This document shows, piece after piece, positions 53,780 to 63,210 of a DNA stretch of 64,000 nt (the first letter of the stretch is position 1; the number at the start of each line of letters is the position of its first letter). The position numbers and the translations under genes are program-made. The stretch is from Pinus tabuliformis (lineage: Eukaryota; Streptophyta; Pinopsida; Pinales; Pinaceae), in contig CM062819.1 in assembly GCA_031772625.1 (NCBI GenBank), positions 828,785,503 to 828,849,502 of the forward strand. The letters are read 5' to 3'. A model generated the notes under the pieces. That model had not been told where the DNA came from, did not search any database, and saw nothing but the letters and a program-made list of their open reading frames with translations.

Positions 53780-55204
53780 GGCAAGACCCAAGTTGATCTA
53801 AAAAAACATGGTAAAATCCTTTCTACCTGGAATGACTTTGTTTATGATATAGAAAATCAATTTTATCCTTTGGCTTACATGCAACAGGCAATGATGAGTT
53901 GGCAAACTCTTTGCCAGTTGAAGGGTCAGAGTGTACAAAGTTATACTCAGGAATTTAGAAAGAGAGATTTAACTCTAGGAATATTATTAGACTCACCTGA
54001 AACTTTATTGAAGTATATAGGTGGTCTTCATAGCTATTTAAAGCATACTATTCTCATGCTTAATTCCACTAGCTTAGATGATGTATCAGTTCATGCCACA
54101 CATCTAGAAGCTAGAGGTAAGAATGTGAACCCAGATATTGGGGGAACATCTAAATATTCTGTAAGAAAGAGCAAGGAAAATAAGAAACTGAAATGGAAGG
54201 AGAGGAAAGCAAACACTGTAAAGAAGGATAAACCTTCATGCACTCATTGCAATAAAGAAGGACACGATGAGGCACACGATTGGTTTTTGCATCCAGAACT
54301 GAAACCAAAGAAGTTTGGTGGAAAGGAGAAGAAGAATGCTGCTTCTATTCAGAAAGACTTGGGGTCAAATTTAGGTGATGAAACAACAATTACAACCACG
54401 AGTATTAAAGGTAAATATTCTGAAGCATCCACTAGTAATTCTGCACAATACGTTAATAATGAAAGTAATGAGAGAGAAAGAAATGAGCTTTTTCATGTTA
54501 GAGTAATTTCCAAGCATAATAAGATTGATACTTTGTTTGACAGTGGATCACAAGTAAATTTGATTTTTGAAACAATTGTAAAGAAGTTGGGATTACAAAC
54601 AAAACCTCATGAGAAGCCATATCCATTAGGTTGGGTGTGTGATAAAACAAAGCTACATGTAATGAGACAATGTAAACTTAGGTTTGCTATTGGATCAACA
54701 TTTGTAGATGAGTTTGAGTTAGATGTAGTTCCATTAGATATATGTGGTATTATTTTTGGAAGTCCATACTTGTATGATAAGAAATCTATTTTCTATAGAG
54801 CTGAAAATAAGTATCAAATCACTAAAGATGGAATAAAATATTTTGTAAGAGCTCATAAACTCAAAAATAACTATTCTCTCATAAACTCGGGATATATGAA
54901 AAGAATTGTGAATTCAAGTAAGCAGTTTTTGCTTATGGTTGTAAAGGAAAAGGATCCTGAAAAATCCAATGCATTTGAAGGTTGTGATGCTAAACAGAAA
55001 GTTGATTTAGTTAAAGTTGTTTCAGAGTATGATGTTCTATTTCAAGAACCAAAAGGTTTGCCACCCAAGCAAGAAATAGTACATGATATTTGTTTGCAAC
55101 AAGATGCTCCATTACCTAACATTGGAATGTACAGGGTATTAGCTTTAGAGAATGCAGAGATAAAGAAGCAGGCACAAGAGTTGCTCGAAAAAGGGTTTAT
55201 ATGA
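53780..55204 (+). CDS. gypsy Gag C-terminus, protease and start of RT
   Basis: Continues Gag in frame (first Met at 53870). The gag domain ends near residue 90 (RDLTLGILLDSPETLLKYIG). The zinc knuckle region reads CTHCNKEGHDEAHDW, so the final Cys of CX2CX4HX4C is lost. The protease has the catalytic DSG in DTLFDSGSQVNLIF near 54528 and GIIFGSPYL near 54752. The RT N-terminal lead-in is PPKQEIVHDICLQQDAPLPN near 55060 and ELLEKGFI before TGA at 55202, which aligns with an Arg codon (CGA) in the family pattern GFIRPSTSP. Confidence 0.87.
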   Translation, partial: GKTQVDLKKHGKILSTWNDFVYDIENQFYPLAYMQQAMMSWQTLCQLKGQSVQSYTQEFRKRDLTLGILLDSPETLLKYIGGLHSYLKHTILMLNSTSLDDVSVHATHLEARGKNVNPDIGGTSKYSVRKSKENKKLKWKERKANTVKKDKPSCTHCNKEGHDEAHDWFLHPELKPKKFGGKEKKNAASIQKDLGSNLGDETTITTTSIKGKYSEASTSNSAQYVNNESNERERNELFHVRVISKHNKIDTLFDSGSQVNLIFETIVKKLGLQTKPHEKPYPLGWVCDKTKLHVMRQCKLRFAIGSTFVDEFELDVVPLDICGIIFGSPYLYDKKSIFYRAENKYQITKDGIKYFVRAHKLKNNYSLINSGYMKRIVNSSKQFLLMVVKEKDPEKSNAFEGCDAKQKVDLVKVVSEYDVLFQEPKGLPPKQEIVHDICLQQDAPLPNIGMYRVLALENAEIKKQAQELLEKGFI

Positions 55205-56272
55205 CCAAGCACATCACCATGTGGATCTCCAATCATGTTGGTGAGAAAGAAAGATGGTTCGTGGAGAATATACATTGATTATAGAGCACTGAATAAAATA
55301 ACGATCAAGAATCATTATCCTCTTCCTCGTATTGATGATCTATTAGCTCAATTGAAAGAAGCAGTTTACTTTTCTAAGTTAGACTTGCGAAGAGGCTATC
55401 ATCAGGTCGGAGTTGCAAAACAAGATGCATGGAAGACTGCTTTCAAGACAAAGCAAGGACTGTATGAATGGTTGGTTATGCCTTTTGGCTTAACTAATGC
55501 TCCTGCTACGTTTATGAGAGTTATGAATGATGTACTTAGACCTTTTATTGATGATTTTGTAATTTGTTATATAGATGACATTCTTGTTTTTAGTAAGACA
55601 TGGGAAGACCATGTAAAGCAGACTTTAGATGTTTTAAAAAGAGAAAATCTCTATGTAAAACTATCAAAATGTGAATTTGGAAAAACATCTTTAAATTATT
55701 TGAGTCATATTGTAGGGGGTGGTGAATTGAAGATAAATCCCTCTAAGGTTGAAGTCATTGTGAACTGGCCTAAACCCAAATCTGCTACAAAGGTTAGAGG
55801 TTTCCTAGGGGAAGCACAATATTGGAGAAAGTTTATTGCTAACTTTTCATTGATTGCAGCTCCATTACATGCTTTAACAGGATTGAAACAGGTGTTTAAG
55901 TGGGGAGGCAAACAGCAGAAAGCCTTATACACTTTAAAAGGAAAAATTAGTACAACACCAGTACTAGCACTGCCAGATATTCAACATCCATTTGAGATTG
56001 ACACAGATGCCAGTGACTATGCCATGGGAGGAGTGTTGATGCAACACGGTAAACCCATATGTTATCATTCTGAGACATTTACTTCTGCAGTAGTTAATTA
56101 TCCCACATATGATAAAGAATTGTATGCATTAGTACAAAGTGTGAAAAAGTGGAAACATTACCTAATGGGTAAGGAAACCATCATACATATAGATCATCAA
56201 CCACTTCAATATTTACACTCACAAACTAAATTGCAACAATCAAGACATTATAGGTGGATGGGTTTTCTATAG
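55205..56272 (+). CDS. gypsy reverse transcriptase-RNase H
   Basis: The open Met-started part is 55235-56272, 345 codons. RT motifs are VRKKDGSWRIYIDYRALNK near residue 2, YFSKLDLRRGYHQV near 46, MPFGLTNAPATFM near 77, and catalytic YIDDILVFSK at residues 112-121. RNase H has all acidic residues in the expected contexts: IDTDASDYAMGGVLMQ near 250, YDKELYALV near 286, and IHIDHQPLQYL near 313. TAG at 56270 replaces a family Gln (GFLQQF). Apart from the stop, the catalytic residues look intact. Confidence 0.92.
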   Translation, partial: PSTSPCGSPIMLVRKKDGSWRIYIDYRALNKITIKNHYPLPRIDDLLAQLKEAVYFSKLDLRRGYHQVGVAKQDAWKTAFKTKQGLYEWLVMPFGLTNAPATFMRVMNDVLRPFIDDFVICYIDDILVFSKTWEDHVKQTLDVLKRENLYVKLSKCEFGKTSLNYLSHIVGGGELKINPSKVEVIVNWPKPKSATKVRGFLGEAQYWRKFIANFSLIAAPLHALTGLKQVFKWGGKQQKALYTLKGKISTTPVLALPDIQHPFEIDTDASDYAMGGVLMQHGKPICYHSETFTSAVVNYPTYDKELYALVQSVKKWKHYLMGKETIIHIDHQPLQYLHSQTKLQQSRHYRWMGFL

Positions 56273-57334
56273 CAATTTCATCTTGTCATCAGATATAAGA
56301 AGGGCATACATAATAAGGTTGCAGACATGTTATCAAGACCAATCATAAATGCATCTACTATACATAAGCATAACTCAGTAATGCATGAAAGTTACATTGA
56401 ACCATATGCTCAAGATATAGATTTTAAAGATGTATATGCAGCTTTAAGTCATGGCAAGCAAGTAGAAGAATTGGATTATTATGTAAAGGACCAACTCTTA
56501 TATCATTTGGGAAAGTTATGCATTCCACAAAATGAAAGAGTTTACATGATTCAAGAAGCACATACTTCTCTAATATCAGGTCATTTTGGTGTAAGTAAAA
56601 CAGTTTCACAATTGCAAAGGTTTTGTTATTGGCCAAGAATGCATGAGACAGTTTATAGATATATCAAAGGGTATACCATGTGTGCTACAAGAAAGCCAAG
56701 TAATAGAAAATTAGGCTTGTACACTCCACTTCAAATTCCTTCTCGTCCTTGGGAAAGTGTTTCCATGGACTTTGTTGGGGGATTGCCAAAATCTAGGAAG
56801 GGTCATGATTATTTGTATGTTGTTGTGGATAGGTTCAGTAAAATGTGTATTTTAATACCATGTAACAAACAGGTTATAGCTGAACAAACAACCAAGTTGT
56901 TCTTTCAGAATGTATGGGTTCATTTTGGTTTACCCACTTCTATTGTATCTGATCGAGATTCTCGATTTGTTGGGAAGTTTTGGTCAAATCTATGGGAGTT
57001 GATGGACACCAGGTTGAAGAAGAGCATAGCATTTCATCCACAAATAGATGGTCAGACAGAGGTGGTCAACAGGACAGTGATCCAGTTGCTCAGAGGCTAT
57101 TGCAGCAAGCATCCCAAGCTTTTGGATGAGCATTTGTGTTATGTGCAGCATGCTTACAACCGTGCCAAGCACTCTTCTACTCAGAGATCTCCTTTTGAGA
57201 CTTGTTTTGGTTTTATACCAAAGTCTCCCTTGGATTTTGTCTTTGGTAAAGACATAGCAGTTGATGGACACAATGATGTGGACAAAGCAACCAAGTTCAT
57301 TGAACAAATCCAAGAAATTCACCAGGCAGTATAG
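56273..57334 (+). CDS. gypsy integrase
   Basis: In frame with RT; the first Met-started part is 56327-57334. The zinc region has HTSLISGHFGVSKTVSQLQRF and then KGYTMCATRKPSN, where the first of the two Cys of the HHCC finger is Tyr. The DDE core is complete: Asp in WESVSMDFVGGLP near 56764, Asp in IVSDRDSRFVGKFW near 56950, and Glu in FHPQIDGQTEVVNRT near 57045. It then continues with YVQHAYNRAKHSSTQRSPFE. TAG at 57332 replaces a Gln (HQAVQEQ). Integrates element cDNA into nuclear DNA. Confidence 0.9.
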   Translation, partial: QFHLVIRYKKGIHNKVADMLSRPIINASTIHKHNSVMHESYIEPYAQDIDFKDVYAALSHGKQVEELDYYVKDQLLYHLGKLCIPQNERVYMIQEAHTSLISGHFGVSKTVSQLQRFCYWPRMHETVYRYIKGYTMCATRKPSNRKLGLYTPLQIPSRPWESVSMDFVGGLPKSRKGHDYLYVVVDRFSKMCILIPCNKQVIAEQTTKLFFQNVWVHFGLPTSIVSDRDSRFVGKFWSNLWELMDTRLKKSIAFHPQIDGQTEVVNRTVIQLLRGYCSKHPKLLDEHLCYVQHAYNRAKHSSTQRSPFETCFGFIPKSPLDFVFGKDIAVDGHNDVDKATKFIEQIQEIHQAV

Positions 57335-57682
57335 GAACAACTGGAAAGAAGTCAAGCCAAGTACAAGGCAAGACATGACAAGCATCGGGTTGAGCATAGT
57401 TTCCAAGTTGGTGATCAAGTCTGGCTGTACATTAGCAAAGACAGAATGCAAGGTGAAGGTAAGAAGCTAAAACCAATAAGGTATGGACCTTTCAAGATAC
57501 TTGATAAAATTGGTGAAAATGCTTTTCGCCTTGATTTGCCAGCTTATATGCAGATCTATTCAGTCGTTAATGCAGAAAACTTGAGATTGTATGAACCTTC
57601 ATTGATTGAAGATCCTGAAGAGCAAAGTCAGTTGCCTTCTATTGAGGATTTTTTGCCTGAATATCTCAATGAGTTACAATAA
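57335..57682 (+). CDS. gypsy integrase C-terminal domain
   Basis: Same frame, to TAA at 57680. KARHDKHRVEHSFQVGDQVW near 57365, then YGPFKILDKIGENAFRLDLP (the GPF/Y module) near 57481, and YSVVNAENLRLYEPS. No chromodomain follows; the end is acidic (EDPEEQSQLPSIEDFLPEYL). Confidence 0.87.
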   Translation, partial: EQLERSQAKYKARHDKHRVEHSFQVGDQVWLYISKDRMQGEGKKLKPIRYGPFKILDKIGENAFRLDLPAYMQIYSVVNAENLRLYEPSLIEDPEEQSQLPSIEDFLPEYLNELQ

Positions 57683-57875
57683 GATACAGTTCTAGACAAG
57701 AAGGTGAGAACTATGTGTGGAGGGGATGTTGAGTACCTGAGAATAGGGCTCAAAGGTTCAAATCCAAGAAAAGCACGATGGATAGAAGTTAAATAAGTGA
57801 GGGAGTTGTATCCTCACTTGATTGATGCCTAAAAACCAACTTTTGGTGGTCCAAAATCTTTTCAATGGGAAGGCG
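57683..57875 (+). other. 3' untranslated region and polypurine tract
   Basis: Purine-rich GTGGAGGGGAT at 57717-57728 lies 150 bp before the LTR, and TGGGAAGG at 57867-57873 touches it. The second is in the expected position for plus-strand priming. Confidence 0.55.
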
Positions 57876-59391
57876 TGATCCAAAATGGATCCTAAAACCT
57901 CTAAGTCTTCATATATATTAACTATCGGAAACACTATCGGAAGGAAAAATAGTGAAAGAATGGTGGAAAACAGAGCTAAGCAAAGATGGAAGTAACGTTG
58001 CACAGGAGCCGTTGGATCGGACCGATCAACGGTCCAGATCTAATCGGAAATATCGCAATAGGGAGAAGTCGGAGGAATACATTAGAGACAGCCCTATGGA
58101 AATCGCGATAGCAATCAACACGATTTAACGAGGACCATTGATCAAGCGCGTAGATCAATGACCCAGATCAAATAGCAATATCGAATCACTATAACACAAA
58201 GGGAAGACTTACCGGAGGCCCAAAGACCATGCGATATGCGATTGCGATATATCGCATCGTAGCGATAGAAAGGAGCGGGACCGTTACAAATGTGCGACTT
58301 GCGATAACCAGACTTGACGGGATTTATAAATGCGGCTTGATAAATTTTGAGTTCCGATAAAAATGGATTTTTTGGGTTTTTCTATGTATTTATGCATTTT
58401 CGTTAAAAAACCAAAATATGAAATGATAAAACTGGACCCGAAAGGTTTATAAATGCAGCTTTATATTATTTGAGTTCTGTGGTAAGCGGGATTTCGGACG
58501 GGCCTCAAGTAGTAAGTGGTATTGGACGGGCTCTGCTCAAACCCATCCACTGGCCAACACGTGGCTTGGTGCAGGAGAGAGAAAACTGCCTTTTCGGGTG
58601 GGTGATCTCCGTGCACATATGCCGCCCGAAATGGATATTAGCCATTGGATTGGAGATCACGCAGATCAACGATGGACTTGCGATAGCGACCAAAGACCCG
58701 ATAGGATTATTGGGCGGATTCGATATTATTTGAAGTCTGATAGAAATCATTTTGTCAAAATTTTCAGTGTTTTCTATGTATTTATCTGTGTAAACAGAGA
58801 AACGACTTTTCGGTATTTCACCCGCGCTAGTGGTCCTTTTCGTTACAAACAGGTGGCCACCATACCTTAGGGCATTTAGCAATGATTGTTAAATGCTCCA
58901 GAAGGAGAGGAAGGGACAACAGCCGGAAGCCAGAGAGCCTGAAAGGGAAGATGAATAGAGAAGCACCGATAGGCTTAAAAGCCATTCAATGGAAGAGACA
59001 GAGGAGGCAGTTTCTGAGACAGAGAGAAAGCATAAGATAGAGAGAAAGAGGGAGAGTCTGTGTACTCTTGTAGACTTGAAGATTTCAGGTAAATCCCTGT
59101 TGTTTTGTCACTGTTGTGTTGAGACTCGGTTTGAGCTCACACTTGTAATAATCTGCTCTTGAAGACATAATATAGAGGTTGAACACTGAAAGCTAGACCA
59201 GGAGACGTAGCCAGGAAGTCTGGTGAACTCCTTGATTATTTATTATGTTAATGTGTGTGACTGTTATGTTTTCTAACTACTCATTGTCTATATTATTCGC
59301 AATCTTTTCGATCCGTTGCACTAAGTAATACAGGCATTCCTGCACATGAGTCTGTAATACCTTTGTATTGATTTAAGATCTCATTTTCAGA
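57876..59391 (+). repeat. 3' LTR of the gypsy element
   Basis: 1516 bp, TGATCCAAAATGG to TTTTCAGATCA. TATA-like and polyadenylation signals are not obvious. It includes a promoter-proximal GCGATATATCGC segment as in the 5' LTR, and a 100-bp purine-rich GAGAGA block near 59000. Confidence 0.93.
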
Positions 59392-59396
59392 TCACT

Positions 59397-59469
59397 TACT
59401 CAACCTATAAACCATGACCATAATAGAAGCATGTTGCTTTACTGTCCTTGGAAGAACTATGATGAAATC
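59397..59469 (-). pseudogene. chromovirus integrase fragment (between insertions)
   Basis: On the minus strand it reads DFIIVLPRTVKQHASIMVMV, the stretch containing the first catalytic Asp of integrase. It links the block at 61841 (PEWKWEVISMDF) to the block at 50190 (KVSHLIHVKTT). Confidence 0.8.
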
Positions 59470-60168
59470 TGTTAGTTCCAGTCTTTCCAGCCTTCCTCCA
59501 GTGATCAAATCTGCTCTTACAAAGTGATTTTGAAGTGTCAAGGTCAAATTTTGTCATTTCAAAGAGTTTTCAAGCAAAATTTGGTCACTAGGCATTAGGT
59601 CTAGGGTTTGCTTTCACTCCTTCTAAAATTGCCCAAATGCCAATCTATGTCACTATTCAGCTGAGTCTATCATCATTCATAGGGTTGTCATTATCATGTC
59701 AGTGTCTAATGAGTCATTTTACACCTTGTCCATACTTCAGTTGCGCCTAGGTAAGGTCATTTCCCTCTCCTAGGGTTTTGAAAGCTAATTTCTCTTGGAC
59801 GGTCAAATCATCGGCAAAACTTGTATCCAGATGTTCATACACCTTCCCCTATCCTTCATATACCTTATCAAATGCTTCCCATCACTGAGATCCCCCAAAA
59901 TCCTCATTTTTGCACAAACCCTAGTTTCTAGCTACAACTTGGCAATTTTCTAGGTTGGGCCTGTGTTTTGCCCTTTTGGACCCCTTCCCCTCACTCAATC
60001 TCTGAGATTCCACTTTCCCCTGCTTCCTAACATCCCTCCCCACTCCCAAAAATTTCCCCAAGAATTTAGAAGCCCCCTATCCCCTTCATTTCGCTTCATT
60101 TCCACAAAATCCCTTGTTCCACACATCGGGATCAGTCTCACTCAAAAACCGTTTTAGAGCAATAAAAA

Positions 60169-60384
60169 ATGAATTTTGGAAAACTAAGAGAGGTTTTTGT
60201 CCACAACAGGCCAAGGAAGAAAAACCTCCTCCACTTTTTTCACAGGTGTCATGGTTTTAGAGAAATTTCAAAATTACAATCGCCAGATCCAAGGAGGTTG
60301 GCCAAGGCACTAAAACGACGGAAAAGGCCCGATCCCCTTCACATCTTGGCTGAGGCTTCCTTGAAGGAGCATGATATTAAATGA
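60169..60384 (+). CDS. LTR-embedded ORF (copy 2)
   Basis: A 71-codon frame, MNFGKLREVFVHNRPRKK at the start, a basic middle (RRLAKALKRRKRPD) and LHILAEASLKEHDIK at the end. Its first 36 residues match the frame at 4743 (31 identical) and its last 25 match the end of the frame at 5878. In copy 1 these parts are separated by about 1 kb containing a coiled-coil frame. The protein is very basic (many Arg/Lys), as for a nucleic-acid-binding peptide. No family recognised; it could be a real extra gene of the element or conserved LTR sequence that is open by chance. Confidence 0.45.
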   Translation: MNFGKLREVFVHNRPRKKNLLHFFHRCHGFREISKLQSPDPRRLAKALKRRKRPDPLHILAEASLKEHDIK

Positions 60385-60469
60385 CCTCACTACAGCACAA
60401 ATTTCAAAAAATTTTGAGCATTTTTGTTCACTTATGAATTTTTGGGCAAAAAACAGGTTTTTCTCCTTG

Positions 60470-60496
60470 ATAGGTCGCGCGCCGCGCGCGACCTAT
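60470..60496. repeat. perfect GC-rich palindrome in the solo LTR
   Basis: Two 13-bp arms, ATAGGTCGCGCGC and its complement, around one base. CpG-dense in otherwise AT-rich DNA. Half-site-like GCGACCTAT words recur at 60806-60815. Confidence 0.85.
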
Positions 60497-61840
60497 TCGA
60501 TGGGCAACTTCTTTTTGGGAAAACTCAGCATTTCTAGATTTTTCATGCAAAGATACACCTGTTCAGCAATTACCAAGAGACTTCATCAAGTTTTGAGCCT
60601 CAAGAAGGTCAAAAAACATGCAAAAATTGACTTTCTGCCACCTTTTTGACAAATAGGGAGCAGTCTTGGGAGTTTGGAGGGGCAAATGGCCACCAAATTC
60701 ATAAATTCTAGTTGGGTTGGAAAGTAGACATCCAGACCTTTCCAAAAATCCCACTTTTGCCTCATTTGGACACCTGGAAGTGCCTCAAACGAAGCTCCAA
60801 AGAAGCGCGACCTATCAGGATTAGGGTGCGACATATCAGGCAATTTTCATAATTTTTCACCTACAGCTCAGGAATTCGCCCAACTTTGGCTAGTTTTGAC
60901 TTGGGATGGGATTTTTCACCCTCTTTGATGTAATTAATGTATTTTCATGTTGATATGACACTTATTTACCTATTCTAGAATATTCATTCATGAAATAGCA
61001 AACATTTAATGAATGAATTGGTTTCCTAGCTTATAGAGGCAAGTTGTTTTGACTGCCTAGATTTTAGTGCTTAGTTTAGAATTAGTTGAAACAACTCCTA
61101 GAAGGATGAGCTCGACCCCTAGAGGCAAGGAAAGATGTTAGATTGCCTATATTATGTACTTTCTTGGTCATTTTCATGGTTGGACTCTTGATGGAGAAAG
61201 CTCTTTTGTATTATTCATTGTATCTCTGCAATTTTGGCAAAGGAAGAAAGACCAGGGTTTTGCAGTCCTTTTTGGGGTTCCTGTGGTTACATGTATTGAT
61301 GGTGTGATTCTCTTTGTACTTTTAAGTGTGTTATGTGAAATCATCCTCTTTCTTTTTCTTCTGAAATTAGGGAAATGAAGTGTTAAAGTAGAATTCATGA
61401 TTTCCATGCTCTGCTTTTAAATTTGCTTAATATCAATGTTTTCAACTGTTTAAGGGGAATTCAAGGTTATTGATTGCTCTCCTTAACTCCTCACCGGTCA
61501 TTCTCATCCATCCACCTCTATCAAAGGCATCAATACTGTCTCCTACCTTGCCCCAAAGAACCCCCTGCAAAAACTGTGTCCAATCCCCGCACCCGAAATT
61601 GCCATTCCCCAATTTTCCACCAAAAACCTAAAAATCCCAAATCAAACCTCTTGATAAGTTTACTAGCCTAAAATCAGTGTTTCCCTATTGGTTATCTCGC
61701 CCATTGAAGATCTTTACCGAGATAAACCGGAGAGAGCCCTCTCCTGCCCCGTAGGGCTAGCTACGAGGCTAAGTGGTTTGATGTTGCCTTGGAGTTTACC
61801 TTTCTCAGCCTGAGGTGAAATTTCAAGCGCTAGCAAAATC

Positions 61841-62316
61841 CATGGAAATGACCTCCCATTTCCATTCTGGAATCGTTATAGGTTGTAGTAAACCACTTGG
61901 ATGCTTTCATTCCACCTTGACCTGCTAATAATATAAACATCTAGCAGCGAACTCTGCCACTTCCTTCTTCAGATTCAGCCAATAGTAGAACTTATTTACC
62001 CTCGTCAATGTCTTTTGATATCTTCGATGACCCGAGCATGGCTTGGGATGAAATTCCCTCAAGATAAGCTTCTTGAGCTCACTGCAATTTAGCACATAGA
62101 TCTTGTCTCTAAATCTCACCAAACCATCTGCCGTGAGACGATAGACTGCATCCTGATCACCTGTACATGTACATGTACTTGTACCTACACCTATACATGT
62201 ATCTTCCTCCTAAGAGCATATGCAACCGGATTCTCCTTCCCTTTGATGTATTTGATCTCGAAGTCAAGATCACTAAGGGTAGCCAACCATCTAGCTTTCC
62301 TGGCATTCAGATTTGG
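61841..62316 (-). pseudogene. chromovirus RNase H end and integrase N-terminus
   Basis: On the minus strand: [29 protein letters not shown] and [17 protein letters not shown] at the end of RNase H. After a frameshift near 62200 come LILREFHPKPCSGHRRYQKT and NKFYYWLNLKKEVAEFAARC, the integrase HHCC region (the second H is in SGH), then SGLLQPITIPEWKWEVISMDF, which is cut by the solo LTR. Several TAG stops. Confidence 0.82.
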
Positions 62317-63210
62317 CTAATGAAACAAATATCTCAACCCACTTTGATCGCTTATCAATGTAAGTCTCCAGTCAAGAAGATAGTGCTTCCACATATTCAA
62401 TGCATGTATAATCGTTGCTAGCTCAAGATCATGCATTGGATAGTTCTGCTCGTGCTCATTCAATTTTTGTGACTCATAGCACACTACATGTCCTTCTTGC
62501 ATGAGAACTCCACCAAGTCCTCTCTTGCAAGAATTTGTACACACTACAAACTCATTGTCCGGATCTGTAATCTTTAATGGTGGTGCATGTGTCAACACCT
62601 ACTTAAGCTGCTCAAAACTAGCCTCACATTATTTTGTCCATTCGAACTTCTTACCTTTCCGCTATAATGATGTGATAGGATATGCAATTCATGAGAAGCT
62701 CCTGATGAACCTCCTATTGTAACCTGTCAATCCCATAAATGATCTCACCTCATCCACATTCTTAGGAGCTTTCCACTCCATGATGGCCCTTATATTTTTT
62801 GGATCCATTGTTATGCCATCATTGGAGACAACATACCCCAAGTAATGTACCTCAGTTTGAAAGAAGCCGCACTTGCTAAGATTAACATACAATTGATGCT
62901 CTCTTAGCAATCTCAACATTATTTCGAAATTCTCGGCATGTTCTTCCTCATTATTAGAATATACCAGTATGTCATCAATGAATACAATAACAAACTTGTC
63001 TAGATAAGGACACAACACACTATTCATCAAACACATAAATGTAGTTGGAGAATTAGTCAAACTGAATGGAACAACAAAAAACTCATAATTCCCATATTTG
63101 GTCTTGAATGCAGTCTTGAAGATATCCTCTTCCTTGATGTGTACCTGATGGTATCCCGATATCAAGCCAATCTTAGAGAAAACTACTGCTCTCTTCAATT
63201 GATTAAACAA
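62317..63210 (-). pseudogene. chromovirus RT and RNase H
   Basis: One frame with stops. [39 protein letters not shown] (family PFGLTNAP) and catalytic [11 protein letters not shown] near 62960. Then [20 protein letters not shown] and [20 protein letters not shown]. RNase H: ITDPDNEFVVCTNSCKRGLG, where the usual Asp of CTDAS is Asn, and YPMHDLELATIIHALNMWKH. Between 62600 and 62690 four stops interrupt the RIAYPITSL...FEWT stretch, at least two of them TAG at family Gln codons. Confidence 0.88.

Larger units (their letters stand above)
50191..59391 (+). mobile_element. complete Ty3/gypsy retrotransposon (plus strand)
   Basis: Both LTRs, primer site, a single gag-pol frame and target duplications (CTTAC at 50186-50190 and 59392-59396) are present. 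It sits inside the integrase gene of the minus-strand chromovirus. The two LTRs differ at about 25 of the first 260 aligned positions (counted by eye), mostly transitions, so the insertion is old. No chromodomain is seen after integrase. Confidence 0.93.
59470..61835 (+). repeat. solo LTR, Tat/Ogre-like (copy 2)
   Basis: 2366 bp with TGTTAGTTCC and ...CGCTAGCA ends and a perfect 5-bp target duplication AAATC (59465-59469 and 61836-61840), inserted in the chromovirus integrase gene. It aligns in order with the LTR at 4044-7622. With no internal sequence and an intact duplication it is a solo LTR, left by recombination between the two LTRs of a full element. Confidence 0.88.

Noticed and set aside
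53228..57682. Possibility of a plant pararetrovirus insertion
   Set aside because: Paired LTRs, 5-bp target duplication and an integrase with DDE core identify a gypsy retrotransposon; no movement-protein or pararetroviral motifs are seen.
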